From: Taxawa tesnikishii (nom. ined.)
Lineage: Eukaryota > Ascomycota > Dothideomycetes > Dothideales
Reading direction: 5' to 3'
NCBI GenBank assembly: GCA_030247885.1
Contig: JAPDRO010000027.1
Coordinates: forward strand, 248,001 to 312,000
DNA: 64,000 nucleotides
Under the pieces are notes generated by a model. That model did no database searches. It worked only from the letters and a program-made list of their open reading frames with translations, and was not told where the DNA came from. Shown here piece by piece: positions 11,901 to 23,355 of this stretch. The translations under genes and the position numbers were made by a program. Positions within the stretch are counted from its first letter, which is position 1. Every line of letters begins with the position of its first letter.

Positions 11901-13605
11901 GCTGAAGGTACTGGCGCTGCGCCCTCGAAGGCCAAATCTGCCGTATCCTTCGTGCCCGGTACCGGCTGCCGGACCTCGTCTCAGCTTCTTCTCGGACTTT
12001 TCCAACTTCTGCTGCCCATCTTTGGGACGCTTGGAGAGAAATCCAAACCGCGGACTCTTGCTTGGGCTAGGAGCAGGTCCCAATGCTGGCGAATCCCCAC
12101 GCCTGATCTGGGCCTCTATGTCCTTCGTGTCCGCAGACTTGCCACTGGCGAACAAGCGTGCTGATGGTGGCGGAGAGATGGCAGAGTCTACCTTCGGAGA
12201 AGCTTGGCGTGAAGAGCTGCGAGGAGAGAAACCGAACAGGCGCCGCGAGGCTGAAGTAGCTGGTGAAGCTGCTAAAACCGGAGTCTCGGAAGAAGGGGTC
12301 CTTTTGTGGTACGAGGTGTACAAAGGCGGTAAGTTGCTTTGCACAACAGGAGAGGGACCTTGGTATTCCATAAGACCAGGTATACCGTCTCTGCTTGGTC
12401 TGCGCGGTGGGTAAGGCTTCGGGGTGACTGTACTGGAGGATCAACATTCAGATGCGCAAGTTCTGGTGGGATCTGAATGACTCGAGAAGTTGAAACGGTT
12501 TGCTTTGTATTAGACTTGAGAGCCGGCTCCACTTTGACAGGCGGTTGGCTTGTATACGTCTTACGGAAAGCGGCTGGCGAGCTGGGAAGGGTCGGTCCGG
12601 CTGTACGAGCTCTTTCAGGTTGGGTAGGACGAACCTTAGCTGTTGTGACATCATCCACAACCGCTTCGATAGGCGCCTGAGATGAATACCGATGTGTCTT
12701 TCGTGCAGGCGTTGGATTTGTCTGGGTCGGAGCACAGTCCTTCTGAGGTACCGGTGGTCTGTTCTCCACCAGGCTCTCCTGTGGAGTTCTTGTTGCTGTC
12801 CGGGAGCTCGACATTTTGGACAAATTCAGAGGCATGGAAGCTGGTGTTGCCCTCGGAGCGGCTGGGGTTCTAGGCTGGTATTTCGTGGATGTTCGGGGAA
12901 CAGTATCCGGGAGCGCAGAGGGTTGTAGTGCCGGGGAGATTTCATGGTCTGTTTGCTTAAGCCTGTGGGCATCGTGCTATCCCCAGCATACTTCTTCCCG
13001 CAACCAACTCCGATAGTCGGAGGAAGACTTATCCCAAGTACATCACCAGGAAAAGGATCGCTTATCGTATCGTGTGCAATTTCGACCAGCTCTCGAGGCT
13101 CTTGTATGATATCAGGGTCCGTCTTTGCTCGAAGAGCGTACCGGTTGATTGTGGAAGGCTTCCGACGTAGAGCAGATCTGGGGCTATCATACGCGGATAC
13201 TGACGAGCCAGAGACGAGCGAGGGTGTCTTGACACTCGGGGTAGGTCGCGCAAGATAGTGATAGTGGGAGGGTGGGGGTGAGAGCGTCCCGGTCATTGTG
13301 TCATCTTCCTGGGGCGGCCGTGCTACAGGGGTCCGAGGCGGAGCAACCGAGAGTAACGGTGTTGTGGATCGTGGTGGCGCAACCGGTTTGCGCGCTGAAG
13401 GTACTGCTTTTGATGTTTGTCGTAAGTTCTCGCTGGTTGATCTCTGAGTAGGTCGTATGCTTGCGATTAGTTGGTTCCGTAGATCCTGGGATGGTCCAGG
13501 CAACCGTGTCGACGGTTTCCGCCGAATATGCGATGATGCACTCCTGCGTCCCGCCAGAGACTCGTCCTGCAAGTCGGAGGACGCCATGATGGTTGTCTGC
13601 AACAT
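8907..13605 (-). CDS. Long disordered protein with C-terminal SAM-methyltransferase-like domain
   Basis: About 1,560 residues from ATG 13605 (an in-frame ATG at 13587, MASSDLQDES, is equally good). The first ~1,150 residues are Ser/Pro/Arg-rich and probably disordered, with islands such as HYALIDTEPVDLDEVEQLV and KGPRKWNFFQRAHASS that look conserved. The C-terminal ~300 residues resemble a class I methyltransferase: VKVLVVDGLGKDWSYYCAM, FFSAVVLRFP, then CKRVLQPGGYLEISALDLDL, the usual post-motif with Pro-Gly-Gly. The SAM-binding glycine loop is degenerate. The reading frame needs one extra base at 12421-12424 (G run, plus strand) and one near 12950-12960; with these the length is an exact multiple of three. 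No introns are required. Substrate is unknown; similar fungal proteins are annotated only as methyltransferase-like. Confidence 0.75.
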
Positions 13606-16504
13606 CGTGCGACTTCCGCTTGAGGGAAGGCGCTCGGCAGACTTGAGGCGCTGAAGTCTATACGGTTATACGAACGTCGGCGCATGAGGATATCCGTGGA
13701 AAAGCATAAAAGTGAGCGCTCTTGCGATGCTTTTGACTCAGATAGGAATGTGTAAAGCTGTGTCCTGTGTCGTGTGTCGTATAGTCGTACGTAAGCCCGA
13801 TTCTCTCTGAAGAGCTGGAGCAATAATCAGACTCGAGTCTTCTTGCTAAAGAGTAATTTTGTAGATGCAAAGATGAGATCTAAGAGTAGTACAAGAACAG
13901 TTTGTGGTCTTCTGTTGACGCAACGCCGTTGCTAGACTGGTACGCGAACGCTGGCAGTTGGATAAGTACCGAGCACCGCCACCGCAATCGGATGCGCCGA
14001 ACGAATAGCTGCAAGCCTTGACTCGGCGAAAGAGACGGACCTCGGACGTCTTTCGTGGCGATGGCAGCGATGCGGCTCTACGACACGTGGTCAAGCAACA
14101 TTGGTCCTCGCTTCAAAGGTAGAACAAGAACGAAGGTGGTCGTCGTCGCCGCCAGAACGGGAACGAGAACGAGACGTGCAATCGATACCGGTTGTTGTGT
14201 GGGGGAAACAGGGCGCGGCCACGGGGCGGTCAGAGACGGGAAGAACGGGCTTGCCGATGCCGTCTGGTCCAAGCGAGAGGTCAAGGCCACGGAAATCTGC
14301 TGATGCTGGAGCGTTCGTTGCTGCTGTGATGCAGCTTCCAATACACGGACAAGTGCTTCCTCGGTCAAGGCAGAGAGCTGGAAGAGCGTGTTCCTTTGTC
14401 TAGAGAAGACGCTGACAAGACGATGACCAGGCTCTGCAGTTGGCGCTGAGCTGATCAACACGCGCCTGCGCCTGCTGCATATGCGCCCATGAGCACGGCC
14501 CTCTGCACGCATGCACGAACTCAGCTAGGCGCCTTCGAGCTCGTCACAAAGCCATGCCTTCAACGCTCCACGGCACGTTATCGCGCTTGGGGCAGTAATA
14601 AGACGCTCACCGAGTCGCGCAGCCATTCATCTGCTGTGAGCCTGCCTATTTGCGGACTGCCTTCCTCCAACACAGCCAAGCTAAGCCAAGCCTCGAAGTA
14701 GTTCATGCATCAATCCACCGAAGCCATTGTTTGTGTTACTATTGCCTGCTTGTGTCAACAGGATCCCGATCCGTAAGCCGTGCATCTTCCAACCAAGCTC
14801 CTCAGCTCCACAACAAGATGCAAACACAGACATACCCCACCGGATACTTTGACTCAGCTGCCTGAGGTTCTTAAGCCCGGCTGGCCTTGTTCGTAAAAAG
14901 GCCCGTAGTGTGGAGATCGGCTTCAGCCGCCCGCGTAAGAACATCGTCCGCCTCACAACCATTCACGGATGGCTTGCAACGGTCGGATGGAACAGCCCTC
15001 CGTCGGAAACAGACAGGCGGGCCACATATGTACGTGGATCCTTTACTCTTTGCACAACAGCCCGTCCAGCGTTTAACGTACGAAGCAGTGCAGCGAATCG
15101 GAAGCGCCGTCTATAGCCCTCGAAAAGCCACGCAATGCGGCTCTAGCTGTGTGGCTGTGTGCATGTTCTACCTCAGCAACATGCCAGCGCATCGACTCAC
15201 AAACTTTTCTTTCTTTCGCATTCCTTTCTCGAAGTCGCTTCTGAGTCTTACGAAGGAACTCTGGACGAACGCGATCGACAGCCGTGCCCGTGGACGAACT
15301 CCTCAAACTCTCCACTAGGCGCGCTTACTGCGGCACTTGTACCAAGCCGCGCACAATGTCTTGGACCGCTCTTGCAACCTCATTCGCCGCCGACATCCCC
15401 CACGCTCTCCCGCACACGCATAGCGTGTTAATCATGTGATGCGGGTGTGGTGTGTGGGTATTGGCCCTCGAGACACGTTTTTCATCCTCCGTCTCGGTAT
15501 CCAGGGGATGGCGGTCGTCTCAACCTCAACCGCAGGCCATCGACTTCGTGCCTCGACCACAGATGTGATTGCCGGCGAGGTTGCCAATCGCTGCGCTATC
15601 AGCAAATGCCGGAATCCGTTCCCCTAAAGCTAGAACGCACCCACACTGTACTGGGCTTGGAACGATGCCAGGTCGTCGTCTGAACACTGCAGATAACTGC
15701 CAAAACAGCAAGTGCATCACATCTCACTGCCCAGTCCACAGATGTGGTTCACGGCGCGGCCCTCGACGGCTACGCTCAAGCGAGACCGGAATCCCTTCCC
15801 CTACGCCGCGTCCGCATCCACCTTTTCTCACTTCCCCGATTGGACCGTGCAATCGCCCCAACGTCACTTATTGCAAGGCGGTGACACTGGCCTCAAGCAC
15901 ACAGAAGAAACATAGCACACGTCTCATGTCCGAACTGTTGAGTGTGACTGACGCTGGCTACCCTCCATTGCTCTAACCGCAAGACGCCGGATCTTTCGGA
16001 GGCAAGTCCCGCTCAACCAGTACCCACCCTCACTATGCTTCCGGCAACAACATTTCGAAGCCACAGTAGCACACGACTGCACGGTCTCCTATTATCAAAG
16101 TGGTGCTCTCGAGGCTCACGGAGTTAGTTCCCCGACACCGTGTCATCCACCTGTGTGTTTCTCGTCCAGTGTCGGGGAGAGACGCAGAGTACAGATGCCT
16201 CGTTCATACTGTCGATAGCGGTAAGGTAAGGACAGGCTGCTACAGTACTTGCGAAGTTAGTAGTGCACCAGCGCTCTTGTTCAGTTTTCTATCGCTCGTC
16301 GTTCACTCTGCTGTCATCCTTTGTTCACTTCTCTTTTACCTGTTGTACTACTTACTGTTCAGTTTTTAGTTGCTTGTCATTCGGATTTGCTTTACCCGCT
16401 GTTGACTCCTCTTTCACTTTTTATTCGCTTGTGGATGATCAGGGTGGGAGCGCTCTGTATGGCCTTGTATGCTCTGAAGCAAAAGCGTAACGATCTATTT
16501 CGGT
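13606..16504. other. Intergenic, 2.9 kb without a convincing gene
   Basis: The promoter of the methyltransferase-like gene lies at the left end. Many short frames (60-145 codons) occur on both strands but carry no signal peptide, domain or intron pattern I can recognise. The last ~300 bases are T-rich. Confidence 0.45.
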
Positions 16505-18009
16505 TTATCGCTTCCCAGCATCTTGGATTCTATCTTCTATGTCTTTCCTTTCCCCTGACCTAACGCTCCTCGTTCTCCTCCCCATCTTCAACACCTCCTC
16601 CTTCACTTCCCCCTCGACGATCTTTCCCATCGAGTTAATTGGCCAGTCTCTCAATCCAACGTCCTGTAATCTATAGAAATCCGCCAACCTATACTCCTGA
16701 TCCAGTTCGCTTTCTATCAGCCTGTTGATCTCATTCTTGTCGACATCAGATTTCCGTCCATCCTCGCCTTCCAGACTTTCGCCCGCGGGATTCACGACGG
16801 CAACGGGCACAGTGCCAGATCCTTTGTGCGGGAGCCCAACAACATGATTATCAAGTCCCAGCTTCTTCTCCAAGCACCCCTCAGTCACACCGGGAATCAA
16901 CACCTTCCCATTCGTCTCGAAGATGTCCTTACTCCTGCCGACCAAAAAGACGTCGCTCTTCTCATCCACGACTGCGTCGTCGCCCGTCACGATCCACAAA
17001 CCCCCATCCTCTGCATGAAAATCCTCCTCCTTCTTCTTCTTCTTCTCCTTCCTCTCCCTCTTGCCCTTCTCTGCTACGATCCTCTTTACTAAACTCGGCA
17101 CCAGAAACATGTTAGTGCATTGAAAGTCTTCGACAGCATTCAGAACCGACTCGGCATCGAACGCGTTTCCGGCGTTGGGGAACATCATGCTGCCGCCACT
17201 CCGCCATGCCGCAAAACAACCCAGAAACACAAGCGGCCTGACGTTCGGGCTCGTGACCAAGAAACGCGAGGAGGGGTCGAATTGGCAGATTTTCATGCGG
17301 CGGTAGCCGTCCACTTGGTACACGAACGATCGCAAGCTTACAGGACAGCCCTTGGGCTTGCCCGTGGTGCCGGACGTGAAGAGGGCGAGTACTGTGCTGT
17401 CCGGCGGGACCTTCGTCGCCCCGGAAGCGGCGGTAGGGTTTCATCCGCCGGGAGCGATCGCAGCGAGGTCCAGTCCGGCTTGGAGTCACTGCAGCTGCTC
17501 ACGATTTCAACGCCGCCCTTCCCGCCGTTGGCCTCGAACGAGCCCGCGGCTTCCTCGTCCATCACCACCACGACGTGAGGCCGTACCGTCGAGAGGAGAT
17601 ACGCCAGCTCCTCTCTCCGTTCCACGGACCGTGGATCCATGGGCACGAATTTCAGACCGAGCCTCAGAGCGGCCCAGAACAGAATAGCCCACTCGACGGA
17701 GTTCCAGATGAAGGTAGAGAGGGTATCGTGCTGTTTGACGCCCTTTGAGACAAGGAATCGTGCAACACGCCCAGAAGCCGGGACGAGTTCGGAATGCGTC
17801 CAGACACCGTGGTTGGAGCTGGAGGTCTTGGACTATTGGGAGGGGAGGAGTGAGTACAGGTTGGGCGCTGGTTGGTGCAGCGAAATAACTGCTGTGGCCT
17901 GCGGGTCTTTGTTGAAGCCTGAGGAAAGTCGGGTCTTGAGGTCGCTGGGCGGCTCAGGTGCCGAATCCCCATCGAGTTCGGAGAGTTGTCGAGACACTGG
18001 GTTTGCCAT
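16505..18009 (-). pseudogene. Acyl-CoA ligase/AMP-binding enzyme, internally shortened and interrupted
   Basis: From ATG 18009 (MANPVSRQLSELDGDS) the frame encodes the start of an adenylate-forming enzyme: SGRVARFLVSKGVKQHDT, then WAALRLGLKFVPMDP, then the AMP-binding P-loop FTSGTTGKPKG near 17360-17395 and a late segment WIVTGDDAVV...LVGRSKDIF...INSMGKI with the conserved C-terminal Lys region. Between the motif ending LVPSLVKRIV and the TGD motif about 100-130 residues usual for the family (including the A5 YG-T-E motif) are absent and replaced by a Lys/Glu-rich run. There is an in-frame TAG at 17833-17835 and a frame change at the C run 17419-17422. The frame change may be a sequence error like others here, but the stop and missing core argue for a decayed gene. 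About 501 codons remain. Confidence 0.65.
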
Positions 18010-19378
18010 ACTCGAGCGCTTCAGATACTGCCTACTTTGGTGGTATAGTGATGGCGGTGTTGTGTGTTTAGTAGATGGATCTGGACAAGTGGAGGCTTTG
18101 CCCGGGAATGTGAGGGCAATGGCGAAGTTGTAGAGGGATGAGAAGACAAGGAAAGGCTTAGGATAGTCTACTTTGACTGTGTCGTCGTCGTCGAGAGGGT
18201 CCGCTAAGGGGGTCCGCTGATGTGTCTTGCAGCATGCAGCATGGTGCTCATGCGTGGTGGTTATGGTCGCAGATCTGGATGGACCACACCCGGCCTAGCC
18301 TGGCTTTTTGATGAATGCAAGGGCGGGTATACTTGCATGGATGGATGGAGTTCTATCTCGTTATCGCATGCTGAGTAGGTAACATGTGTTCGTCAAGATG
18401 CGATGTCGGCATCGAACGTTTCACTTAATACCATATCGTGATGCCCATGTTTTGGGACCGTGGCACGATAACCACGCTCACGATTGATGGTTCTACTGCC
18501 CGCTCCAGGTCGCTGCTGACCGTCGTCTCCGATCCTCCCGAGTCACTCTCAACAATACCGTCCAGGCGGATGACAGGCTCGGAGGCAAGCAAACAAATGT
18601 GTGGACACATGGCTAACGCATATACAAAACATTTTGAAACCACAACGTGTCCCCGGCGCTCGCTGTCGCCGCATGCAGCCCGCGACTGCGATGCCTGGTG
18701 CAGGAGACTGTACTAGTGCTGGGTTACAGGGCGCCTAGATCGTCGTGACTGGTGTCGATTCTTCAGTCTTGAGATTCTAATCGTATTAAAACATCATCCT
18801 TGATCTTGACTTGAGGGGTTGGGAGAATCTCGTTTATAGGATATCGGTTTATCTCTAGATACAAGACAGGACTGACAGCCCGAACAACCAAGTTCTGGTC
18901 AGCAAACAAGCCCCCTAGTGATCTTTGTTGTACAACGATCTTCTCTATATCGAGCAAGAGCTAAGCCATATTGAGCGTACTTGGCGGGAGAAAGGCCACT
19001 AGCAAAAAGCCCGAAGTCCAACTCTAGAGAAGAACACTTGCGCGATTCTGACCTGCAGGCACCGGACTTCGATGCTTTCGCTCTGCAACACTTCAGTATG
19101 CTTGTCCGAGTCGATGCGCGAAGAGCGCAAAACGTGTGCGATGATATCGCGTGAAGAGCGATCTGAGACGTTCGATGCTTGCCGCGCATTCCCAGCCCGT
19201 TTGAATGACGCGTGGAGGCTGGATCGAGACGCCGAGCCTCCTTACCAAGGAATCCGCCCTAAGCCTATCCGGCCTAGATTACATATACCAATAGGCAAAG
19301 GCGCCTATTTCGCACTTCCGCCCACCATGTCTTTACACCAGCAGCGTGTCTGCCACCGGTAGGTGCGTTCTCGTTGCC
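18010..19378. other. Intergenic, with an AT-richer stretch
   Basis: No gene is supported. The part from about 18750 to 19050 is visibly richer in A/T than its surroundings and is listed separately as a possible repeat relic. Confidence 0.4.
18763..19189 (-). repeat. Possible degenerate repeat or mobile-element relic
   Basis: Base composition drops in GC relative to both flanks. Short overlapping minus-strand frames translate to peptide-like text (for example QRSLGGLFADQNLVVRAVS) that looks more protein-like than random intergenic frames, but without a start, domain or neighbouring exons. A decayed repeat is one explanation. I cannot name a family and see no terminal repeats. Confidence 0.2.
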
Positions 19379-20896
19379 ATGCTGGCTTCCCCGACACTGC
19401 CGCGGAGTCTCAGCCGTTCCCACATTACCGTTTTCGGTGTATTCGTACTGCTGACTCTTGCGTACACGTTTCGAGGCGCCTTCAACAACCAGTGAGTGCG
19501 CTCTTTGTTTGCGGGTCAAGACAGCAGCCGGCTCATGATATTACGTTAGTCCATGGCTACGGTCTGAAATTGCATTTTCCAGCGGCGGGCACGATGGCCT
19601 TGCCGAACTTGGACGATCGCTCTTTGCTGCTTTAGAAGAAACAGCACCACCCATCCCTGTGCTGAACCGTACCGGAGATGCAGAGGGCTTGGTGTTCTGG
19701 AAGGCTACCGGTGACACATCACGGCCCGATTTTGTACCTATGACTCCGAGCGAACTGGCAGCAATGCAACGAGCCCATGATACCTACCGAGAAAAGGCGC
19801 AAAAGTTACGTCTGCCATATCGAACAGGCAGCCAAGGAATCGTCACCACAGCAGGTGGTGCGTATCTTCCCGTGTTCATTGTCTCGTTGCGCATGCTCCG
19901 GCGGACAGGCTGCACTCTTCCTGTAGAGCTTTTCCTCGTTTCAGAGGAAGAACGGGAACCTTACCTATGTGAGACTCTGCTTCCATCACTTAATGCACGT
20001 TGCGTAGTGCTGGGAGACTTCCTGGGCGCCAAAACCGAGAAGATCACGAAATTCCAGCTCAAAATCTTCTCTACCGTTTTCTCCTCCTTCGAGGACGTGC
20101 TTTTCCTCGATGCAGACAGCTTCCTCGTCCGGAACCCCAAGACGCCTTCACCCGTGAACCGTTCGCCTCCACCGGTCTCATCACATGGCAGGACTTCTGG
20201 GCATCCTCCGCATCCAAAAACTTCTACGCCATACAGGGCACCCCAACCCCTCCCATGAACGCGTACGCATCATCCGAATCCGGACAAATCCTCGCCTCCA
20301 AACGCACGCACGGGACCGCCTTACTCATGACCGCCTACTACAACTTCTACGGCCCGGAGTACTACTACCAACTCCTCAGCCAGGGCGGCTTCGGCCAGGG
20401 CGACAAAGAGACCTTCATCGCCGGCGCGCAAGCCGTCTCCGCACCCTTCTACCAGGTCAAGAAATGCGTCGACACCATCGGCTACTACGAAGCCGGCCGG
20501 TACCACGGCGTCGCCATGTTGCAATACGACCCCGCGCACGACACGACCGGGGCCGGGGCCGGGGCCGGGGACGCGGCGACGACGAAGAAGCCGACGCCGT
20601 TCGCAGTGCACCACAACTACCCGAAGCTGGATCCCGTGCTGCTGTTCGGCGACGACCCGGTCACGGGCGCCGCGGTCGGGCGCGCCGGAGGCGGCTACCA
20701 CCGGCTGCTGGGCGACAAGGAGACGACCGAGCAGCGCTTCGGGCGAGACGTGGAGCGGGAAATGTGGGACGAGATTGCGTACGTGGCCTGCGAGCTCGGC
20801 GACGGGTTCAGGGACTGGCGCGCCTTGCCTGCCACGAGCGAGCGCAAGGGCACCTGTGAGCTGGTGCACGAGTACCGGACGGCTGTGTTTTCGTGA
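19379..20896 (+). CDS. Alpha-1,3-mannosyltransferase-like protein, MNN1 family (GT71)
   Basis: Two exons (19379-19491, 19550-20896; 58-bp intron with GTGAGT donor) encode about 486 residues. Residues ~15-35 (HITVFGVFVLLTLAYTF) are a single N-terminal signal anchor, as expected of a type II Golgi enzyme. The catalytic domain has GIVTTAGGAYLPVFIVSLRMLRRTGCTLPVEL-type sequence and the DXD motif in FLDADSFLVRNP, which binds the metal-nucleotide sugar. GT71 enzymes transfer mannose from GDP-mannose to glycoprotein or cell-wall glycans in the Golgi. The frame changes just after the DXD motif at the C run 20135-20138; one missing base restores it (RNPQDAFTREPFASTGLITW). A (Gly-Ala)n tract near 20547-20570 comes from a GGGGCC-like repeat. 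Confidence 0.82.
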
Positions 20897-21352
20897 ACGG
20901 GGAGACGTGGCGGCTTGCGTGAGCGGCACCCTTGCACGAGCGCTCCTAGCCTGATCGCACACGGCATGAGTCTTCTTCGACTACGCAACTCTCTCTGCGC
21001 ACGAGCTTCCCTTGCCTTGCTCTTTGCCTTGCACAAGGCCTCCGCACGAGCTCTCCATGCACGAGCATGTCCCATGGCTGGAGCATGAGCATATGGAAGA
21101 TGAGTACAAGAGCACAAGCGCCTAAGAAAGGGGGGGACAAGGGCTCAGACTGGCGCCGTATGGAAGGGCGAAAAAATAGTCCAATTACGTTGAGGATATC
21201 TAGAAAGATCACGCATATGCTTTTGCAAGGCACGGCAGTTGATGCCGAGTACCCTCTTCCAACGATCCTGTTTCCAAAAAGAACCCAAACCCCACAACCG
21301 CGGTGACCATACACAAGCAACGCTCATTCTTGTGCGAACGTCCAGCAGCGCC
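20897..21352. other. Short gap between convergent genes, with repeated GCACGAG words
   Basis: The 3' flanks of the convergent mannosyltransferase and MetE-like genes. It contains GCACGAG at about 20934, 20999, 21044 and 21059. No gene is seen. Confidence 0.5.
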
Positions 21353-22789
21353 TCACGGCTGACCCGGCCACACCTGGTCGGCGATGGCTCTCACGAGCTG
21401 CAACTTCTTCCTCATGTCCTCGTAGCCGAGGGAGTTGCCCTCAGCGTGCGACGCGAAACCACACTGTGGCGAGACGCCGAGCTGGTTCAAGGCCTCGTCC
21501 TTGGTGGAGCCGTTGCCCTCTGAGACGAAGTCGGCGGCCTGCTGCACGCGCTTCACCATCTCGGACTGATCCTCGAGCTTGGGGAACTTGCTGGTCACAA
21601 CGCCCAAGATGACGTTCTTGTGGCGGGGCAGCTCCTTCAGAGGCTCGAATCCACCAGCACGGGGAGTGTCGTACTCGAGGTAGTAGGTGTCAACGTTGAG
21701 GTCCTGTCGCAGGGTGAGTGGTTTGCCGAAATGGCGAGAGTGAGGAAGGAAAGGGACGATCAATGAGGGGAGAGGGGAGCTCTCACCTGGAACAGCTTCT
21801 TGGCGATGTTGTCGTAGGCGCCCTCGGAGAAGTGACGGCTGCCGATGTAGTTGCCGCGGCACAGGTGGATACCCAGGTGCATGTCGGATGGGCGCTCGAA
21901 GCAGGCGTTGTAGAACTTCACGTAGGCGTCAAACATCTCGTCGGCCGTCTTGTCGTTGCCCTTGTCGGCTTTCCAGCCCTCGAGCATGGCCTCGGAGCAG
22001 AAGTCTGTGACGGTCAGCACCGGGGACGTGTAGCAAACAAGCACGAGGAAGGGAAGGGTACATACAAGCAAGGTTCGGGTCGTCAACTTGAATGTTCCTG
22101 ATTCCTTCCGAGTGAAGGATCTTCAGCTCCTCCTGATAAGCCTTGGCGACGTCGGCGAAGTACTCGTCGTCGTTGCTGTACACGTCCTTGGGATAGGCCT
22201 TTCCATTGCGGTAGCGGAAGTGGTACCAGGAGGGAGAGATCATGGTGATCTTGATGTTCTTCCACTCGCTCTCGGGCACGTTCTTCTTCATGACCTCGAC
22301 TTCACGCTTGTAGCTGCTGTGGCCTGGGTGGCTGATCTTGTCGACACAGACGGTGACGGAGTTGGGAACCTCCTTGGCCTCCATGAAACTCTTGACGTCC
22401 GGGGCGTAGTCACGGAACATGGAGGCGTCGTAGCCCTTCAGGACGCCCAACTGAAGCTCCTTCATGCCGTTGAGCTCCTCGAAGAAGGTGCCCCAGAACA
22501 TGTGTCTTTGATCAGGGGGTTAGGCACTGCGTGAAGCTTTCCGCTGGTCCTCAGGACGGATTGGACCATCAGACATACCTCGCATACTCGCCACTGCTGA
22601 CAACGTGGAAGCCACAGTCCTTTGGAGCTTCACGACTTCGGCAATGGCCTTGTCCTCGAGCGGGACGAGGTCGGACTGCTGTGCCTTGCCCTCGGCGACC
22701 TCATACCGCTTCTTGACCAGCTCCTCTGGGCGGAGGAGAGAGCCGACGTGCTCGGCCCTGAACGGCGGGTTCCTCTTGGCGGCAGACAT
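21353..22789 (-). CDS. MetE C-terminal-domain protein (UROD/MetE-like, zinc methyltransferase fold)
   Basis: Four exons (22789-22579, 22505-22066, 22004-21787, 21703-21353) encode about 406 residues. The protein starts PPFRAEHVGSLLRPEELV, the hallmark of the single-domain relatives of cobalamin-independent methionine synthase. It carries the probable zinc ligands: His and Cys in HLCRGN, Glu in YYLEYDTPRAGGFE and Cys in SPQCGFASH. It lacks the N-terminal half of true MetE, so it is not the main methionine synthase; the methyl donor and acceptor are unknown. Exon 1 needs one extra base near 22619-22623 to read LQRDCGFHVVSSGEYAR into exon 2 (HMFWGTFFEEL). The acceptor of intron 1 ends AAAG. It is divergent from the SDR gene at 23356. 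Confidence 0.85.
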
Positions 22790-23355
22790 TCTTGTACGTG
22801 CTTGGGGTGTACAGAGTAGGTGAGAAAAAAGTGTACAAACGGACAAAAGTCAATTGAGCGAACACGTTCGCGGAAGGTCAAGAAAGCGTCGCGGATAATT
22901 TACTTTTACCCCGCCAAAGTGGGATGGGATGAGATGAAAGTTTCGGCCTTTCCTTTCAGGCAAGGAGCGAGCGATCTCGGCCGCCGGAGCCCTCAGGCCC
23001 TCAGCCCTGACTTCCTTCCTGACTTTGCCCCCTCACACTCATCTCATCACCCATCGCAGTCGTGCCGAACTCAAACATCCGCCAGCCATCAGAGCGATTG
23101 GTGTTACCCGCTACCGCGAAGCAGTAGCGCGCAGCTGTCTAAAGCCCATTGACATCATCCAGCACCATGCCCCTCCATTAGTGCTTTCGAGGGCAGAGTG
23201 CTCCTCCTCTTCCTTTCCATTAAGCCACCGAACGCTTCACTTAGGGCTTCGAGAACAGCAATAGTATAACTATCACCTCCACCACACGAACAGCTAAGAC
23301 CATCCCTCTCGTCTCTTCTCTACCATCTTCTCCTTCAAATCACCATCTCACCGCA
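22790..23355. promoter_or_regulatory. Shared 566-bp divergent promoter region
   Basis: The starts of the MetE-like gene (minus) and the SDR gene (plus) face away from each other here. Pyrimidine-rich tracts (CTCCTCTTCCTTTCC, and CATCTTCTCC just before 23356) are typical fungal core-promoter/5' UTR sequence on the plus side. No specific binding site is assigned. Confidence 0.45.

Noticed and set aside
20321-20962. Long open frames on both strands over the mannosyltransferase catalytic domain
   Set aside because: High local GC leaves few stops in any frame; only the frame with DXD and family motifs is coding.
21353-22789. Full-length cobalamin-independent methionine synthase
   Set aside because: It is about half the length of MetE and has only the C-terminal catalytic domain.
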